Origin: Paenibacillus beijingensis
Lineage (GTDB): Bacteria; Bacillota; Bacilli; Paenibacillales; Paenibacillaceae
Reading direction: 5' to 3'
Assembly: GCF_000961095.1 (NCBI RefSeq)
Contig: NZ_CP011058.1
Coordinates: 5,162,001-5,226,000 of the forward strand
Length of the DNA: 64,000 nucleotides
Positions 43,652-53,400 of this stretch are shown piece by piece. The notes under the pieces were generated by a model. The model searched no databases and was not told the DNA's origin. It saw nothing but the letters and a program-made list of their open reading frames with translations. The first letter of the stretch is position 1, and every line of letters begins with the position of its first letter. A program made the translations under genes and the position numbers.

Positions 43652-44473
43652 TTAGACCGGTTCCTCATTTTCAAGAACATAGTAATTCACAGGCCCATCC
43701 TCGCGTAATAAACCTACAACAAAGTATCCTTGGGAAAGCGCCCGCTCCATATGGTTGCGGATATGAAAACGCCAAGAGCGGACCAGTTCAAAATCCGTCT
43801 GCTTCATGTCATGAATCGCCTTCGGAACCACGAGGAGATAACCTTTGCCGCCATCCGGGGAGCGCTCCTTGTCCGGATGCGGGAAATTTCCCTCCAGCTT
43901 CCAGTCGTACAATTTCTCGTACGTTTTCCAATCGTCCGTCTCCAGCGTCTTGCCGGCGAGCGCCTTTTCGACACGGGACGAATTCAGCTTCCATTCGAGA
44001 AGCAGCCGATCCGAAGGAAGACCTTTGTTGATCAGATCGTTCATCTCGCCGTAGTAAGAAGGGATGTATGTTTTTACATATCCCCCCAGCTTGCAAAGGT
44101 TCAAGAAGGCGTTCCGGCTTTCCAGCGGATCGAACGTCCAGACGATTTTGCCGTATCCATAACCGACCGCCCACTCCCGTTGTTTTTCTTTCAAGCTTTT
44201 CCCTAATCCCGCATTGCGAAATTCAGGAACCACCGCCGCCATTTGTGAGACGATATAAACTTCTCCGCCGTCAAATCCGGGAAATCCGTAACAAAAACCG
44301 ACGATTTTATCCCCATGCAAGGCTGCGATAACCGCCCCCCCATGATGAATAGCCGCAATCAAGTGCGGCATTGGGGTAATCGATCCCGCACCCCATACCA
44401 CTTGTTGAAGTTCGATAATCCCTGGCAATTCTTCGGGTTTTGTGATATTTTTGTACGTTATTTCGGTGTCCAT
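43652..44473 (-). CDS. GNAT-type N-acyltransferase (probable D-amino acid N-succinyltransferase)
   Basis: A 273-residue GNAT protein of the COG3375-like group. The cofactor region reads IVSQMAAVVPEFRNAGLGKSLKEKQREWA, followed by KIVWTFDPLESRNAFLNLCKLGGYVKTYIPSYYG. In Geobacillus a homologue transfers succinyl from succinyl-CoA to D-amino acids, next to a racemase and desuccinylase (known system). The ATG at 44473 has GGAGAGGG upstream; it lies 18 bases after the racemase gene. Acyl donor here is inferred. Confidence 0.85.
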   Translation of the reverse strand: MDTEITYKNITKPEELPGIIELQQVVWGAGSITPMPHLIAAIHHGGAVIAALHGDKIVGFCYGFPGFDGGEVYIVSQMAAVVPEFRNAGLGKSLKEKQREWAVGYGYGKIVWTFDPLESRNAFLNLCKLGGYVKTYIPSYYGEMNDLINKGLPSDRLLLEWKLNSSRVEKALAGKTLETDDWKTYEKLYDWKLEGNFPHPDKERSPDGGKGYLLVVPKAIHDMKQTDFELVRSWRFHIRNHMERALSQGYFVVGLLREDGPVNYYVLENEEPV

Positions 44474-44490
44474 AAGATCCCTCTCCGCCT

Positions 44491-45606
44491 TTATCTCGAC
44501 GTCCATTCAGCTTCACGCACCACATAGTTGCGGACATTCCGCTCATTGACTTCGTAGCCGATACCGTCACCGGCGGGCACGGCCAACATTCCCGGCGCAA
44601 TGAACGCCACGCTCGGCTCAACGATATCTTGCTCCCAATAACGGCTGGAAGCCGACGTATCTCCCGGTATCGTAAAATTGCTAAGCGATGTGAGAGCAAT
44701 GTTATGAGCGCGTCCGACGCCCATTTCCAACATGCCTCCGCACCAAACCGGAATGCCGTGCCGCTCGCATACATCGTGGATTTTTTTAGATTCCGCATGC
44801 CCACCGACACGGCCTAATTTAATATTGATAATTTTGCAGCTTCCAAGCTCGATCGCCTTTCTGGCGTCTTCTGCGGAATGGATGCTTTCATCGAGACAAA
44901 TCGGGGTTTTTAACTGTTTTTGCAGTTTGGCGTGATCGATGATGTCGTCATGCGCAAGCGGCTGTTCAATCATCATCAGGCCATATGAATCCAGTTCTTT
45001 CAACAAATCGGCTTGTTCCAGCGTGTACGCCGAATTGGCATCCGCCATAAGCGGAACATCGGAGCCAAACCGCTTGCGAATCGCTTCGATCACTTGAATA
45101 TCAAAGCCCGGCTTTATCTTTACTTTGATCTTTTTGTACCCTTCAGCCAAAAAACGCTCCACATTTTGCAAAACCTGCTCTACCGTCGCCTCGATTCCGA
45201 TGCTGACCCCGACATCAATCGTTTGTTTGACCCCACCTAAACGGGAGGCCAGAGAAATCCCTTGCTGTTTGCAATGCAAATCCCAGACTGCTTCCTCAAT
45301 GGCCGCTTTGGCCATGTAATTGCGGCGAATAGGGGCAAATAATCGCGAGACGTCCTCGGGTTCCGTCACATCGCTTGCAAACAGTTTCGGGATCAGGAAG
45401 TTCTCCAGCATGTACCATACGGTACCGCTTGTTTCCTCATTATAAACGGGATGGGACATCGCTACGCTTTCCCCGTACCCGATAGCACCATCGCCATATA
45501 CGCTCACCAAAATAAAATCTTTTTCCTCCGACCGGCCGAAGCTCGTTTCAAACGGCGCCTTATACGCCACTTTCAATTGCTGCAACCGCACACGCTCGAT
45601 TATCAT
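44491..45606 (-). CDS. N-acyl/N-succinylamino acid racemase (enolase superfamily, MenC-type)
   Basis: A 371-residue enolase-superfamily enzyme. The catalytic set falls exactly where expected for OSBS/NSAR enzymes: K163 in KVKIK, metal ligands D189 (MADANSAY), E214 (IEQPL), D239 (CLDES), and K263 (NIKLGR). The family has both o-succinylbenzoate synthase and N-succinylamino acid racemase activity; there are no menaquinone genes nearby, while the GNAT and M20 genes follow, so racemase is the likely physiological role. ATG at 45606 has GGAAAG upstream; an alternative TTG is one codon earlier. Confidence 0.9.
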   Translation of the reverse strand: MIIERVRLQQLKVAYKAPFETSFGRSEEKDFILVSVYGDGAIGYGESVAMSHPVYNEETSGTVWYMLENFLIPKLFASDVTEPEDVSRLFAPIRRNYMAKAAIEEAVWDLHCKQQGISLASRLGGVKQTIDVGVSIGIEATVEQVLQNVERFLAEGYKKIKVKIKPGFDIQVIEAIRKRFGSDVPLMADANSAYTLEQADLLKELDSYGLMMIEQPLAHDDIIDHAKLQKQLKTPICLDESIHSAEDARKAIELGSCKIINIKLGRVGGHAESKKIHDVCERHGIPVWCGGMLEMGVGRAHNIALTSLSNFTIPGDTSASSRYWEQDIVEPSVAFIAPGMLAVPAGDGIGYEVNERNVRNYVVREAEWTSR

Positions 45607-45630
45607 CAACTTATCTTTCCTTTCCGTGAA

Positions 45631-46488
45631 TTATTCGACGAATACATGATGTTTTGCATAAAATTGTTCCATACTTTGATGACGGGCCCGAATTCGCTCT
45701 TGATCTTTCAAGTTGACGCCAATCATAACCGCATGCAATAAACTGATCACAGAAGAAGTGGAACCTATCCCAGTATCTGCATCCATGTTGACGTCGGTAA
45801 GAAGCGTAATGTCTGATATGCGCCCAATCGGAGAAAGTAGTCGGTCGGTAACAGCGATGATCGTTGCTCCCTGACTTTTTGCATGTTCAGTTACCATAAG
45901 AGTATCCCTGGAATATCGGGGAAAGGAAATCGCCACAACTGCGGACTGATCCGTAAGATAGAACAGTTTTTCGTTGTTTCCTCCGACAGAAGGACATAAA
46001 TGAACATTTTCGCGCATCTTGCCAAGCATAAAGGAAAACCAGTACGCTTCCGTATACGCAGCTCGGTTTCCGACAATTACAACTTGATCGGCTTTATGAA
46101 TGGCGTCCGCCATTTTACAAATTTCCGCTACATCCAGTTGATGAAGCGCTTGTTTTAAAATAGCAATCTCATTTTCTACGACTCTGGCGAACATGTTACT
46201 TTCATTTACAGGAATATCTTTCCTTTCATATTCCACAGAATCATTTGCGCTTTGCAGAATCTTTTGCTTAATTGTTTGCTGCATGGCGGAGAAACTGGAA
46301 AATCCAAGAGCATAGGACAATCGAATAACAGTTGTTTCGCTTACTTCTACTTCGCGCGCGATTTGAACAGCCGTGCTAAGCGCGGCCCTTTCCAGGTTTT
46401 CCAGAATATATTCGGCCACCTTTTTTTGCGATACTGACAGCTCATTAAATTTTTCTTTGGCGAGATTCTCAAATGCTGACGTTTGCAT
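45631..46488 (-). CDS. RpiR/MurR-family regulator of the D-amino acid operon
   Basis: A 285-residue regulator. The N-terminal helix-turn-helix (STAVQIAREVEVSETTVIRLSYALGF) is followed by a SIS domain (ADQVVIVGNRAAYTEAYWFSFMLG, SAVVAISFPRYSRDTLMVTEHAKSQGA), which normally binds phosphosugars such as N-acetylmuramate-6-phosphate. That would fit a link between peptidoglycan turnover and D-amino acid salvage. It is the first gene of the operon, 22 bases before the racemase, with AGGAGG before the ATG. Confidence 0.9.
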   Translation of the reverse strand: MQTSAFENLAKEKFNELSVSQKKVAEYILENLERAALSTAVQIAREVEVSETTVIRLSYALGFSSFSAMQQTIKQKILQSANDSVEYERKDIPVNESNMFARVVENEIAILKQALHQLDVAEICKMADAIHKADQVVIVGNRAAYTEAYWFSFMLGKMRENVHLCPSVGGNNEKLFYLTDQSAVVAISFPRYSRDTLMVTEHAKSQGATIIAVTDRLLSPIGRISDITLLTDVNMDADTGIGSTSSVISLLHAVMIGVNLKDQERIRARHQSMEQFYAKHHVFVE

Positions 46489-46528
46489 AACATCCTCCTA
46501 TCGGAAAAACCGAAGAATTATATCCTTC

Positions 46529-46557
46529 ATTATAAGATATGAATGAATTAAATACAA
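46529..46557 (-). promoter_or_regulatory. Promoter of the RpiR/D-amino acid operon
   Basis: Minus-strand -35 TTGTAT (46557-46552), 17-base spacer, consensus -10 TATAAT (46534-46529), about 30 bases before the RpiR start. Confidence 0.7.
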
Positions 46558-46631
46558 CTGTTTTATGTCACGTTATATAACAAGTCGTTAAGTAAACTTA
46601 AAGACTAAATTGTAAATGTATATTAATATGA

Positions 46632-46754
46632 CATTCAAGTAACGCCATTCCGAGTATTTTCAACCATGAGGTCGTAACCAAAGTACGCAAAGGAATTATT
46701 GAAGCTGCCATCCTAACCGGTGTTGCACGGGGAATTCCGCCGGATTTTAGATAA
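46632..46754 (+). pseudogene. Decayed C-terminal gene fragment, malic-enzyme-like
   Basis: A 40-codon plus-strand frame with no start or ribosome site reads AIPSIFNHEVVTKVRK followed by GIIEAAILTGVARGIPPDFR and a stop. It resembles the C-terminal tail of NAD-malic enzyme/malate dehydrogenase (P-x-x-F-x-x-x-V...A-x-x-x-A-A-x-x-x-G-V-A-R). The upstream bases carry a stop in frame and no homology. It appears to be the relic of a deleted gene; the family guess is from memory. Confidence 0.4.
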
Positions 46755-46853
46755 TCGTAGACAAGCAGTCCGCAATGATCCCTTTGCTTAGCCTATATCT
46801 TTCTTTTTCAATCTAATATTTTATTTTCCTTGAACAATTTATAAAGCTGTAAT

Positions 46854-46891
46854 GATAAAGCTCTTGTCATCAGCAATGACAGAGCTTTATC
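46854..46891. repeat. Long imperfect hairpin
   Basis: GATAAAGCTCTTGTCAT pairs with ATGACAGAGCTTTATC (one bulged base). No T-run follows on either strand, so it is not an ordinary terminator. It lies in the 900-base gene-free stretch 46489-47385. Confidence 0.55.
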
Positions 46892-46992
46892 ACATTAAAC
46901 AAAAATACCGAAATTTCTCGGCATTTAATGCGGTCAAGGTGTCGCACCCCCGCATGCGCTGAGAAGTGTATTCTTCGTGGCCAAGAGTACAA

Positions 46993-47114
46993 GTTCTTGT
47001 CCTCAAATGGGAAAGGATATATGTTCTTGTCCTGAGCAAAAGACAAGAACATATATCCATAAAATAAAAAAGCCGCGCAGCGCGCAGATCTTAATGAGTG
47101 TATGTTCTTGTCCT
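46993..47114. repeat. Cluster of GTTCTTGTCCT repeats with a 17-pair hairpin
   Basis: GTTCTTGTCCT occurs at 46993-47003, 47023-47033 and 47104-47114, and its complement at about 47042-47052. The inner copies form a perfect inverted repeat GGATATATGTTCTTGTC (47015-47031) with 47042-47058. A GC-rich GCCGCGCAGCGCGC lies at 47071-47084. A small open frame over this region is made of the repeat itself and I do not accept it as a gene. Confidence 0.6.
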
Positions 47115-47273
47115 CCGACAATTAAAGCTTGATCCGACGAAGTCAATTTTAAAGATCAACGTCGTAGTTAAACGAAATGCTGAAGATTTTGAACGGCTAT
47201 CCGCGGCCTTTTTTGCCGAGATCGAAAGTAAATATTTGTAATCCGAAGCAACGGGTTACGTTAATTAAACAAA

Positions 47274-47319
47274 GAAGCGGCAGTCCAGGACAACTTTTTT
47301 CTTCCCAGACTGCCGCTTC
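47274..47319 (-). terminator. Probable terminator after the DUF4349 gene
   Basis: GAAGCGGCAGTC/GACTGCCGCTTC, 12 perfect pairs with a 22-base loop, followed on the minus strand by TTTGTTTAATT. Confidence 0.6.
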
Positions 47320-47385
47320 TATTTCGACAAGTTAGTCTTCCATATTAACATTTTATGTTTCCAAAATTATAGATGAGGTAGGGCA

Positions 47386-48486
47386 TCAACTTTTCGGCTT
47401 TCTGTCAGCATCGGGGCTTTCGTCTGCAATGGAGGACGGCGGTGCCGGGTCGGCAAGTCCGGTGCCGGGCTTCAATGTGTGCAACGGTCTGCCGCGGAAT
47501 GTCCGCCGGAAGAGCCAGAGCAGCGCTAATCCGATAAGAAGCAGGATCAGCACGGGCAGCGCGCCTGCTGCGAAGACGAGCACGCCTTGAAAAATGGCGC
47601 TGATTCCTTTTGTGCTTGCGGTCAGAGCATCGCTCATCCGGACACCAAGCGCTTTAGGTCCGTCCGGAACAACCGGAGCAGCGGTCACCGGCTGGTACAT
47701 CCTCAGCTCGATCGTCGAATAGGCCACGTTCGTATCCAGATACCGCATCCGTCCTTTGATCCGCTCGATATCGCCTTGCACGGAAGCGAGCTGGCTGGAG
47801 AACTCGAGCAGGTCGCTGGCACTCTGCGCTTTATCCATGAAGGACAGCAGGCGCGCTTCAACGACCTGCTTCGCTTTCAGCCGCGCCGTAAGATCGACGT
47901 ATTCTTCCGTTACATCAGTCCCTGTCATTTGCCGTTCGAACAGGCTGTGCTCGATCTGCTCCAGACGCGTCAGAAATGACATGAACCCGTCAGCCGGCAC
48001 TTTCAGCGTGTAAGCCGCTCCATTTTCGGCGCTGTTTTTGCTGTCGCTGAATTTGAGGATATAACCGCCGCTTTGATGGAGAACGTTTTGCAGCGCGACG
48101 CTCGCCTTCGCAAAGTCCTTCACTTCCATCGTCAGTGTCGCTTTGTATACGATTTTGCGATCGAACGCGACATCGCCTTCTGTCTCTGTTTCCGAGGTGG
48201 AAGTTTCCTGTTGCGAGGAAGCCTTATTCCCCGCTGGAACCGTACCGGTCGATGCTTGATCGCTCAGTGCAGGAGCTTCCGGCGACGAGGCGGATTCGGC
48301 TTTTCCTTCCTCCGCTGGAGATGCTGCTTGAAACATGTCCTTGTCGGCTGAGCTGGTCACCGCGGCTGAACTTCCGGCAGTGTCCGCGCTCCCGCTATTC
48401 TCCGCCGAGCATCCTGCCAGCAGCGTCAGCGCAATTAGCAGCAGTACTGCGGCTGCCGTTATCCACCTTACTCCTCTTCTGCGCAT
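47386..48486 (-). CDS. DUF4349 domain lipoprotein
   Basis: A 366-residue lipoprotein of unknown role. Signal peptide with lipobox LLAGC, then about 90 Ser/Ala/Glu-rich linker residues. The DUF4349 domain follows: KIVYKATLTMEVKDFAKASVALQNVL, TLKVPADGFMSFLTRLEQI, and a coiled-coil LKAKQVVEARLLSFMDKAQSASDLLEFSSQLASVQGDIERIKGRM region. A C-terminal membrane segment (GVLVFAAGALPVLILLLIGLALLWLF) gives a second anchor, so the domain lies outside the membrane. ATAAGGGGG precedes the ATG. Confidence 0.88.
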   Translation of the reverse strand: MRRRGVRWITAAAVLLLIALTLLAGCSAENSGSADTAGSSAAVTSSADKDMFQAASPAEEGKAESASSPEAPALSDQASTGTVPAGNKASSQQETSTSETETEGDVAFDRKIVYKATLTMEVKDFAKASVALQNVLHQSGGYILKFSDSKNSAENGAAYTLKVPADGFMSFLTRLEQIEHSLFERQMTGTDVTEEYVDLTARLKAKQVVEARLLSFMDKAQSASDLLEFSSQLASVQGDIERIKGRMRYLDTNVAYSTIELRMYQPVTAAPVVPDGPKALGVRMSDALTASTKGISAIFQGVLVFAAGALPVLILLLIGLALLWLFRRTFRGRPLHTLKPGTGLADPAPPSSIADESPDADRKPKS

Positions 48487-48627
48487 TGTCTTTCCCCCTT
48501 ATACGTTTTCCCATTAGACGATCGTACCGTTGGGAATGTTGCCAAAAGAGGAAATATTAGAACAATTTTTAGGACCCTTCATAGAAATCTTGATGCTTTT
48601 CAAGTCGGAAATATCAATCCAGGTTGT

Positions 48628-50439
48628 TTAGCAAACGGCATTTCGCCAGCCTCCAAAGGAGGTAATATCGGCCGAACCGGCTTCGCCGTAGCCTTCACAT
48701 ATAAATCCGGGCACCTCCGTGCCGTCCGCCAGCTCAACCTTGCCGATGCCGAGCGGTCCGGGAATCGAAGCCGCAAAGCCGCCAAATGCGGCAAGCGGCA
48801 TTTCCCACACTTCGAGCGAAATGGAACGGCCGCCGGCAGTTTGCTTGAGCAGGCCGGGCTTGGCCGGAGTAGTCGCAAGCTTGATCAGGCGGTATTTTGC
48901 CGCCGTTATATCCTCGCGGATAAATTTCGCGCCGCAGGCAATCATTTGCTTCTCCAGCGGAAAGCCCCGCATGTGCAGCCCGCATACGGCGACAAGCGTC
49001 GTCTCCGGCGAAGCCGCTGTTTCGGCTTGCGCCTCGCTTTGTAAGGAATGAACTGTTGAATGTTCTTCTGAATGATCTGCTTCGCTTTGACCGGTAATTC
49101 TCATGAATACAGCCGCCGCACCGCGCAGCAAGTGCTCCTGCTGCGGCAGCGAGAACAACGTGATGCCAAAAGGGAGATCGTCTCCGGCAACGCCAGCCGG
49201 CAGCGCGACCGCGCTCAAATCGAGCAGATTGCAATGATTGGTGTAGCGGCCCATATCCGAGTTGGCTCCCACCGGATTCAGACGGACCTGCTCGCGGGTC
49301 CACGTTCCGCCGCAGGTCGGCATCAGGAGCACCGCATCCTGAAGCAGCTTCGCCGCTTCAAGCTTAAGCTCGCTAAGACGATGGATGGACCTGAACAGCG
49401 AGGCTGCAGTCAGCTTCCCGTCGCCGCCCGAACGAAGAATGGCTTCGGTCACCGGCAGCGCCGAACCCGGATGGGCTTGGGTGAAGCCGCCCAAGGAGGC
49501 CCAGCGCTCGGCGATCCAAGGCCCTTCATAGAGAACGGCCGCCGCTTCGGCAAACAGCTCGTCGTCTGCATACGCAATCGGAATATTTGACGACTCCACG
49601 CCTTCAACCGCTTTCCTCCAGGCGCTGCGGTATTTGTCCGCATAGGGACCGTAAAATTCCGGTTCACGCTGCGGAAGCAATATTCGCGACGGCAGTCCCT
49701 TTTGTCCGACCGGACGATGCTGCGATGCCGGATCTTCTGGATTAACTCCCCGTGCGCAGCGGTCGACCGCTTCCGCATCCTCCAGGCAGTGCGCGAAAAC
49801 GGTCACACAGTCCAAGCTTTTGCAAGCCGGAACAACACCGCTCGAAGACCACGCCCCGACTGCCGGCTTGTAGCCCACCAGTCCGTTGAGCGCTGCCGGA
49901 ACGCGTCCGGAGCCGGCCGTGTCGGTTCCAAGCGAAAAAGCGGCCTGTCCGCGCGCAACCGCAACGGCAGATCCGGAGCTGGAGCCGCCGCTGATCAGCT
50001 CCGGACGCAGCGCATTGTGCGTCTCGCCGTATGGACTGCGGGTGCCGACAAGTCCGGTGGCGAACTGGTCGAGATTGGTTTTGCCTACCGGAATCGCTCC
50101 TGCGCCGATCAGCCGCGCCACGACAAACGCGCTGCTTTCGGGAGTATAAGCAAAATCCGCACAGCCCGCAGTCGTCGGGATGCCCGCCAAATCAATATTG
50201 TCCTTGACCGCAAACGGAATGCCCCACAACGGAAGCTCTTCGGGCGGGATTGCCTCCAGCCGCTGTAAATAAGGCTCCAGCAGCTCGAGAGACGGCGGGG
50301 TGATCCAGATGTTATACGACTCGTCCGACGCTGCGCGGCGAACGATCTCATATGCGATCTCGCGGGGAGTAAATTCCCCGCTCAAATAAGACGCTCTTAA
50401 ACCGTTTATCGTAAGCTCCTTTGGAAATGTGCTGTTCAT
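48628..50439 (-). CDS. atzF: Allophanate hydrolase
   Basis: A 603-residue amidase-signature enzyme that hydrolyses allophanate to ammonia and carbon dioxide. The catalytic triad is visible: Lys in IPFAVKDNIDLAG, Ser in GGSSSGSAVAV and Ser in GTDTAGSGRVPAA. The C-terminal AtzF-specific domain (LVAVCGLHMRGFPLEKQM, AKYRLIKLATTPAKPGLL, FGGFAASIPGPLGIGKVELADG) follows a variable linker. Its ATG overlaps the stop of the carboxylase gene (ATGA), so the two are translationally coupled. In this guanidine locus it completes nitrogen release. Confidence 0.95.
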   Translation of the reverse strand: MNSTFPKELTINGLRASYLSGEFTPREIAYEIVRRAASDESYNIWITPPSLELLEPYLQRLEAIPPEELPLWGIPFAVKDNIDLAGIPTTAGCADFAYTPESSAFVVARLIGAGAIPVGKTNLDQFATGLVGTRSPYGETHNALRPELISGGSSSGSAVAVARGQAAFSLGTDTAGSGRVPAALNGLVGYKPAVGAWSSSGVVPACKSLDCVTVFAHCLEDAEAVDRCARGVNPEDPASQHRPVGQKGLPSRILLPQREPEFYGPYADKYRSAWRKAVEGVESSNIPIAYADDELFAEAAAVLYEGPWIAERWASLGGFTQAHPGSALPVTEAILRSGGDGKLTAASLFRSIHRLSELKLEAAKLLQDAVLLMPTCGGTWTREQVRLNPVGANSDMGRYTNHCNLLDLSAVALPAGVAGDDLPFGITLFSLPQQEHLLRGAAAVFMRITGQSEADHSEEHSTVHSLQSEAQAETAASPETTLVAVCGLHMRGFPLEKQMIACGAKFIREDITAAKYRLIKLATTPAKPGLLKQTAGGRSISLEVWEMPLAAFGGFAASIPGPLGIGKVELADGTEVPGFICEGYGEAGSADITSFGGWRNAVC

Positions 50440-53400
50440 CCGATGACCGCCTCCCGCTCTTCTTTTATTATATCAGCCAGCAGCTTGCCGGCATGCACCT
50501 CGTCGCCCGGCTTCACATGTATCGTTCCGACTGTCCCGTCGCAAGGCGCCAGCTGGTTGAACTCCATTTTCATACTTTCCTGAATTATGAGCGTATCTCC
50601 TTTTTTGACGCGCTGGCCCGGCTCGACGAGCACTTTCCATACGCTTCCCGGCATCGAGCAGCGTACGGCTACCGCCCCTTCGGGCAGCTCGTAATCGTCG
50701 GCTCCGCGAACAGGATCGGGGTCCGACACATATTCGGCAAGCCCCAATCGCTTCCAGCTCTCCCGTTCCTCGCGGAACGCATCCCGCTGCACACGGCGGA
50801 AATCTTCGATCGTCTGCCGGTTTTGTTCGAGAAAAACCAAGTAGTCGCCCAAATTAAACGTCGTTTCCGTAATGTCCGCTTCATAGCGCCCGCGCAGGAA
50901 ATCCTCGCGCAGCTGCAGCAGATCGTCGGCTTCCACCGGAAAGAATTGTATTTGGTCAAAAAACCGAAGCAGCCAAGGCTTGCCGGGCTTGAAGCTCTCT
51001 GTCGACCGAAGCCGGTTCCACATTTGAATCGTACGGCCGACAAATTGATACCCGCCGGGGCCTTCCATACCGTAGACGCACATATATGCGCCGCCGATGC
51101 CGACCGCATTTTCCGGCGTCCACGTCCGGGCAGGATTATATTTGGTCGTCACCAGCCGATGACGCGGATCAAGCGGCGTCGCCACCGGCGCGCCCAAGTA
51201 GACATCGCCAAGACCGAGCACCAGATAGCTGGCGTCAAATACGATGCGCTTCACGTCCGCCAGACTGTCCAGTCCGTTCACGCGGCGGATGAACTCCAGA
51301 TTGCTTGGACACCATGGCGCATCGGGACGAACCCCCTGCTGATAGCGCTGAATGGCCAGCTGCGTCGCCGGGTCGTCCCAGGAAAGCGGCAGCCGCACGA
51401 TGCGGGATGGAACTTGAATGGACTCCGGGGACGGAAGCTCCCAGTCGATCTCCAGCACCTTTCGGCACGCTTCCTCTACCGTCATCAAAGCCGGATCCAG
51501 ATGAATTTGCAGCGAGCGGATGCCCGGCGTCAAATCGCGGACGGGGATAGCACCGGAAGACACGATTGCTTCCATCAGCGCATGGACGCGGAACCGCAGC
51601 ACCAGATCGAGCTCCATTTCGCCGTATTCCACGAGCAAATTGCGATCTCCGCTGCAGCGGACCGTGATGCGGAACCGCTCTCCTTCTTCTCCCTCCGCAA
51701 GCACCGGATACGAAGGCGGCAGCAGCTTCGCTTCCGGCAGCGCCTCCGCAAAAAGTCCGCTGCGCTTGCCCTCGCCAAGCTCGGTCAAGCTCCGTTCCTG
51801 CTGCTGCAGCAGCTCGCGCGCTTCCTCCAATGTGATAAGTCTAAAACGAACGGAATCGCCCGGGCGCAGCTGCCCGATTTTCCAAAACTCGGCGGTTGCG
51901 GTTGTAACCGGACACACGAACCCTCCCAAGCTGGGGCCGTCCGGTCCGAGCAGAATCGGCATATCGCCGGTCAGATCGAGCGCGCCTATGGCATACGCGT
52001 TATCGTGAATGTTCGACGGATGCAATCCCGCTTCTCCGCCGTCTTCCCGGCTCCAGAGAGGCGCCGGACCAATGAGCCTGATTCCCGTGCGGGAGCTGTT
52101 GAAATGAACCTCCCACCGCGTGCCCTCCAGCTGCTTCAAATATTCCGGCTTTAAAAATTCAACCGTAGAGTGCGGTCCGGGAATAACGCCGATCGTCCAT
52201 TCCTTCGTCATGCGCGGACGGCTTGAAGCCTGAAGCTCGGAACCGGAGTCGGTCTGCTGTCCATCCTCGGCGGTTACTGCGAACGGTTCACTTACACTGA
52301 AACGGGCGGAATCGTCTTGCGGGAAACCGGATTCCGTAACAAACGCCGGTTTTTCGCCGGGAGCCGCCGCCTCACGGACACGAATGACATCTCCCGGGCG
52401 CAGCGCGCGTCCGCCGTGGCCCCCGAATTCGCCAAGCGTGAAGGTTGAGGCGCTGCCCAGCACAGCCGGAACGTCAAAACCGCTTTCCACCAGCAAATAG
52501 CCGCGCATCCCTTCTTTCGCTTCACCGAACGTAAGCATATCTCCCCGGTTTGCCGAAATTACACGGTACATCGGAACAGGGCTGCCTTCCAGCTCCGCTC
52601 CCATATCCGCTCCCGTCAAACAAAATTTCATCCCGCTGCGGAACCGGTATGAGCCGCCGCGAAGCGTCATTTCAATACCTGGCGCATCTTCGCGATTGCC
52701 CAGCAGTATGTTGCCGATCCGAAAGGAAAGCGGGTCCATCGGTCCGCACGGCGGCACCCCGACATCCCAGTGACCGACGCGGCCGGGAAAATCCTGAATC
52801 GTGCTCTGAATTCCCCCGTCAAGCACCTCGAGCGCATGCTCCAGGGGCGAAAAACCTCCGAGAAGCCGGGTAAACACATGCCCTTCCCGCACGCTTCGTT
52901 CACCGAGAAGCGCCTGCAAATATTGAATGTTGCTTGTAATCCCATAAATTCGCGTGCCCGCAAGCGCATCGGCCAGCTTGTCGATCGCTTCCATCCGGTC
53001 TTTGCCGTGAACGATAATCTTCGCCAGCATCGGATCGTACAAGGTCGTAACCGTAATGCCGTCCCGAATCCAGGTCTCGACACGCGCTTCTTCGGGGAAC
53101 ACTCCGCGGTCGATGCGTCCGGCGCTCGGCCTGAAATCGTGCAGACAATCCTCGGCGTATATCCGGGCCTGAATGCTGTGGCCCTGCGGCTTGGCGAACA
53201 GCGATTTCAAATCGGTCAGCTCATCTGCAGCTTCGCGCACCATCCATTCCACCAAATCGATGCCGAGCACCTCTTCAGTTACGCCGTGCTCCACCTGCAG
53301 CCTTGTATTGACCTCCAAAAAATAAAAGCCGCACGTTTCCGGATCATAGAGAAACTCGACCGTTCCCGCACTGCGGTAACCGACTTCCGCAGCCAGGCTG

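Noticed and set aside
44491..45606. Menaquinone o-succinylbenzoate synthase (menC) as main role
   Set aside because: No other men genes nearby; GNAT and M20 partners match the N-succinylamino acid racemase pathway.
46870..47121. 83-codon minus-strand open frame with DKNIY repeats
   Set aside because: The peptide repeats simply translate the DNA repeats and hairpin; no ribosome binding site or conserved protein features.
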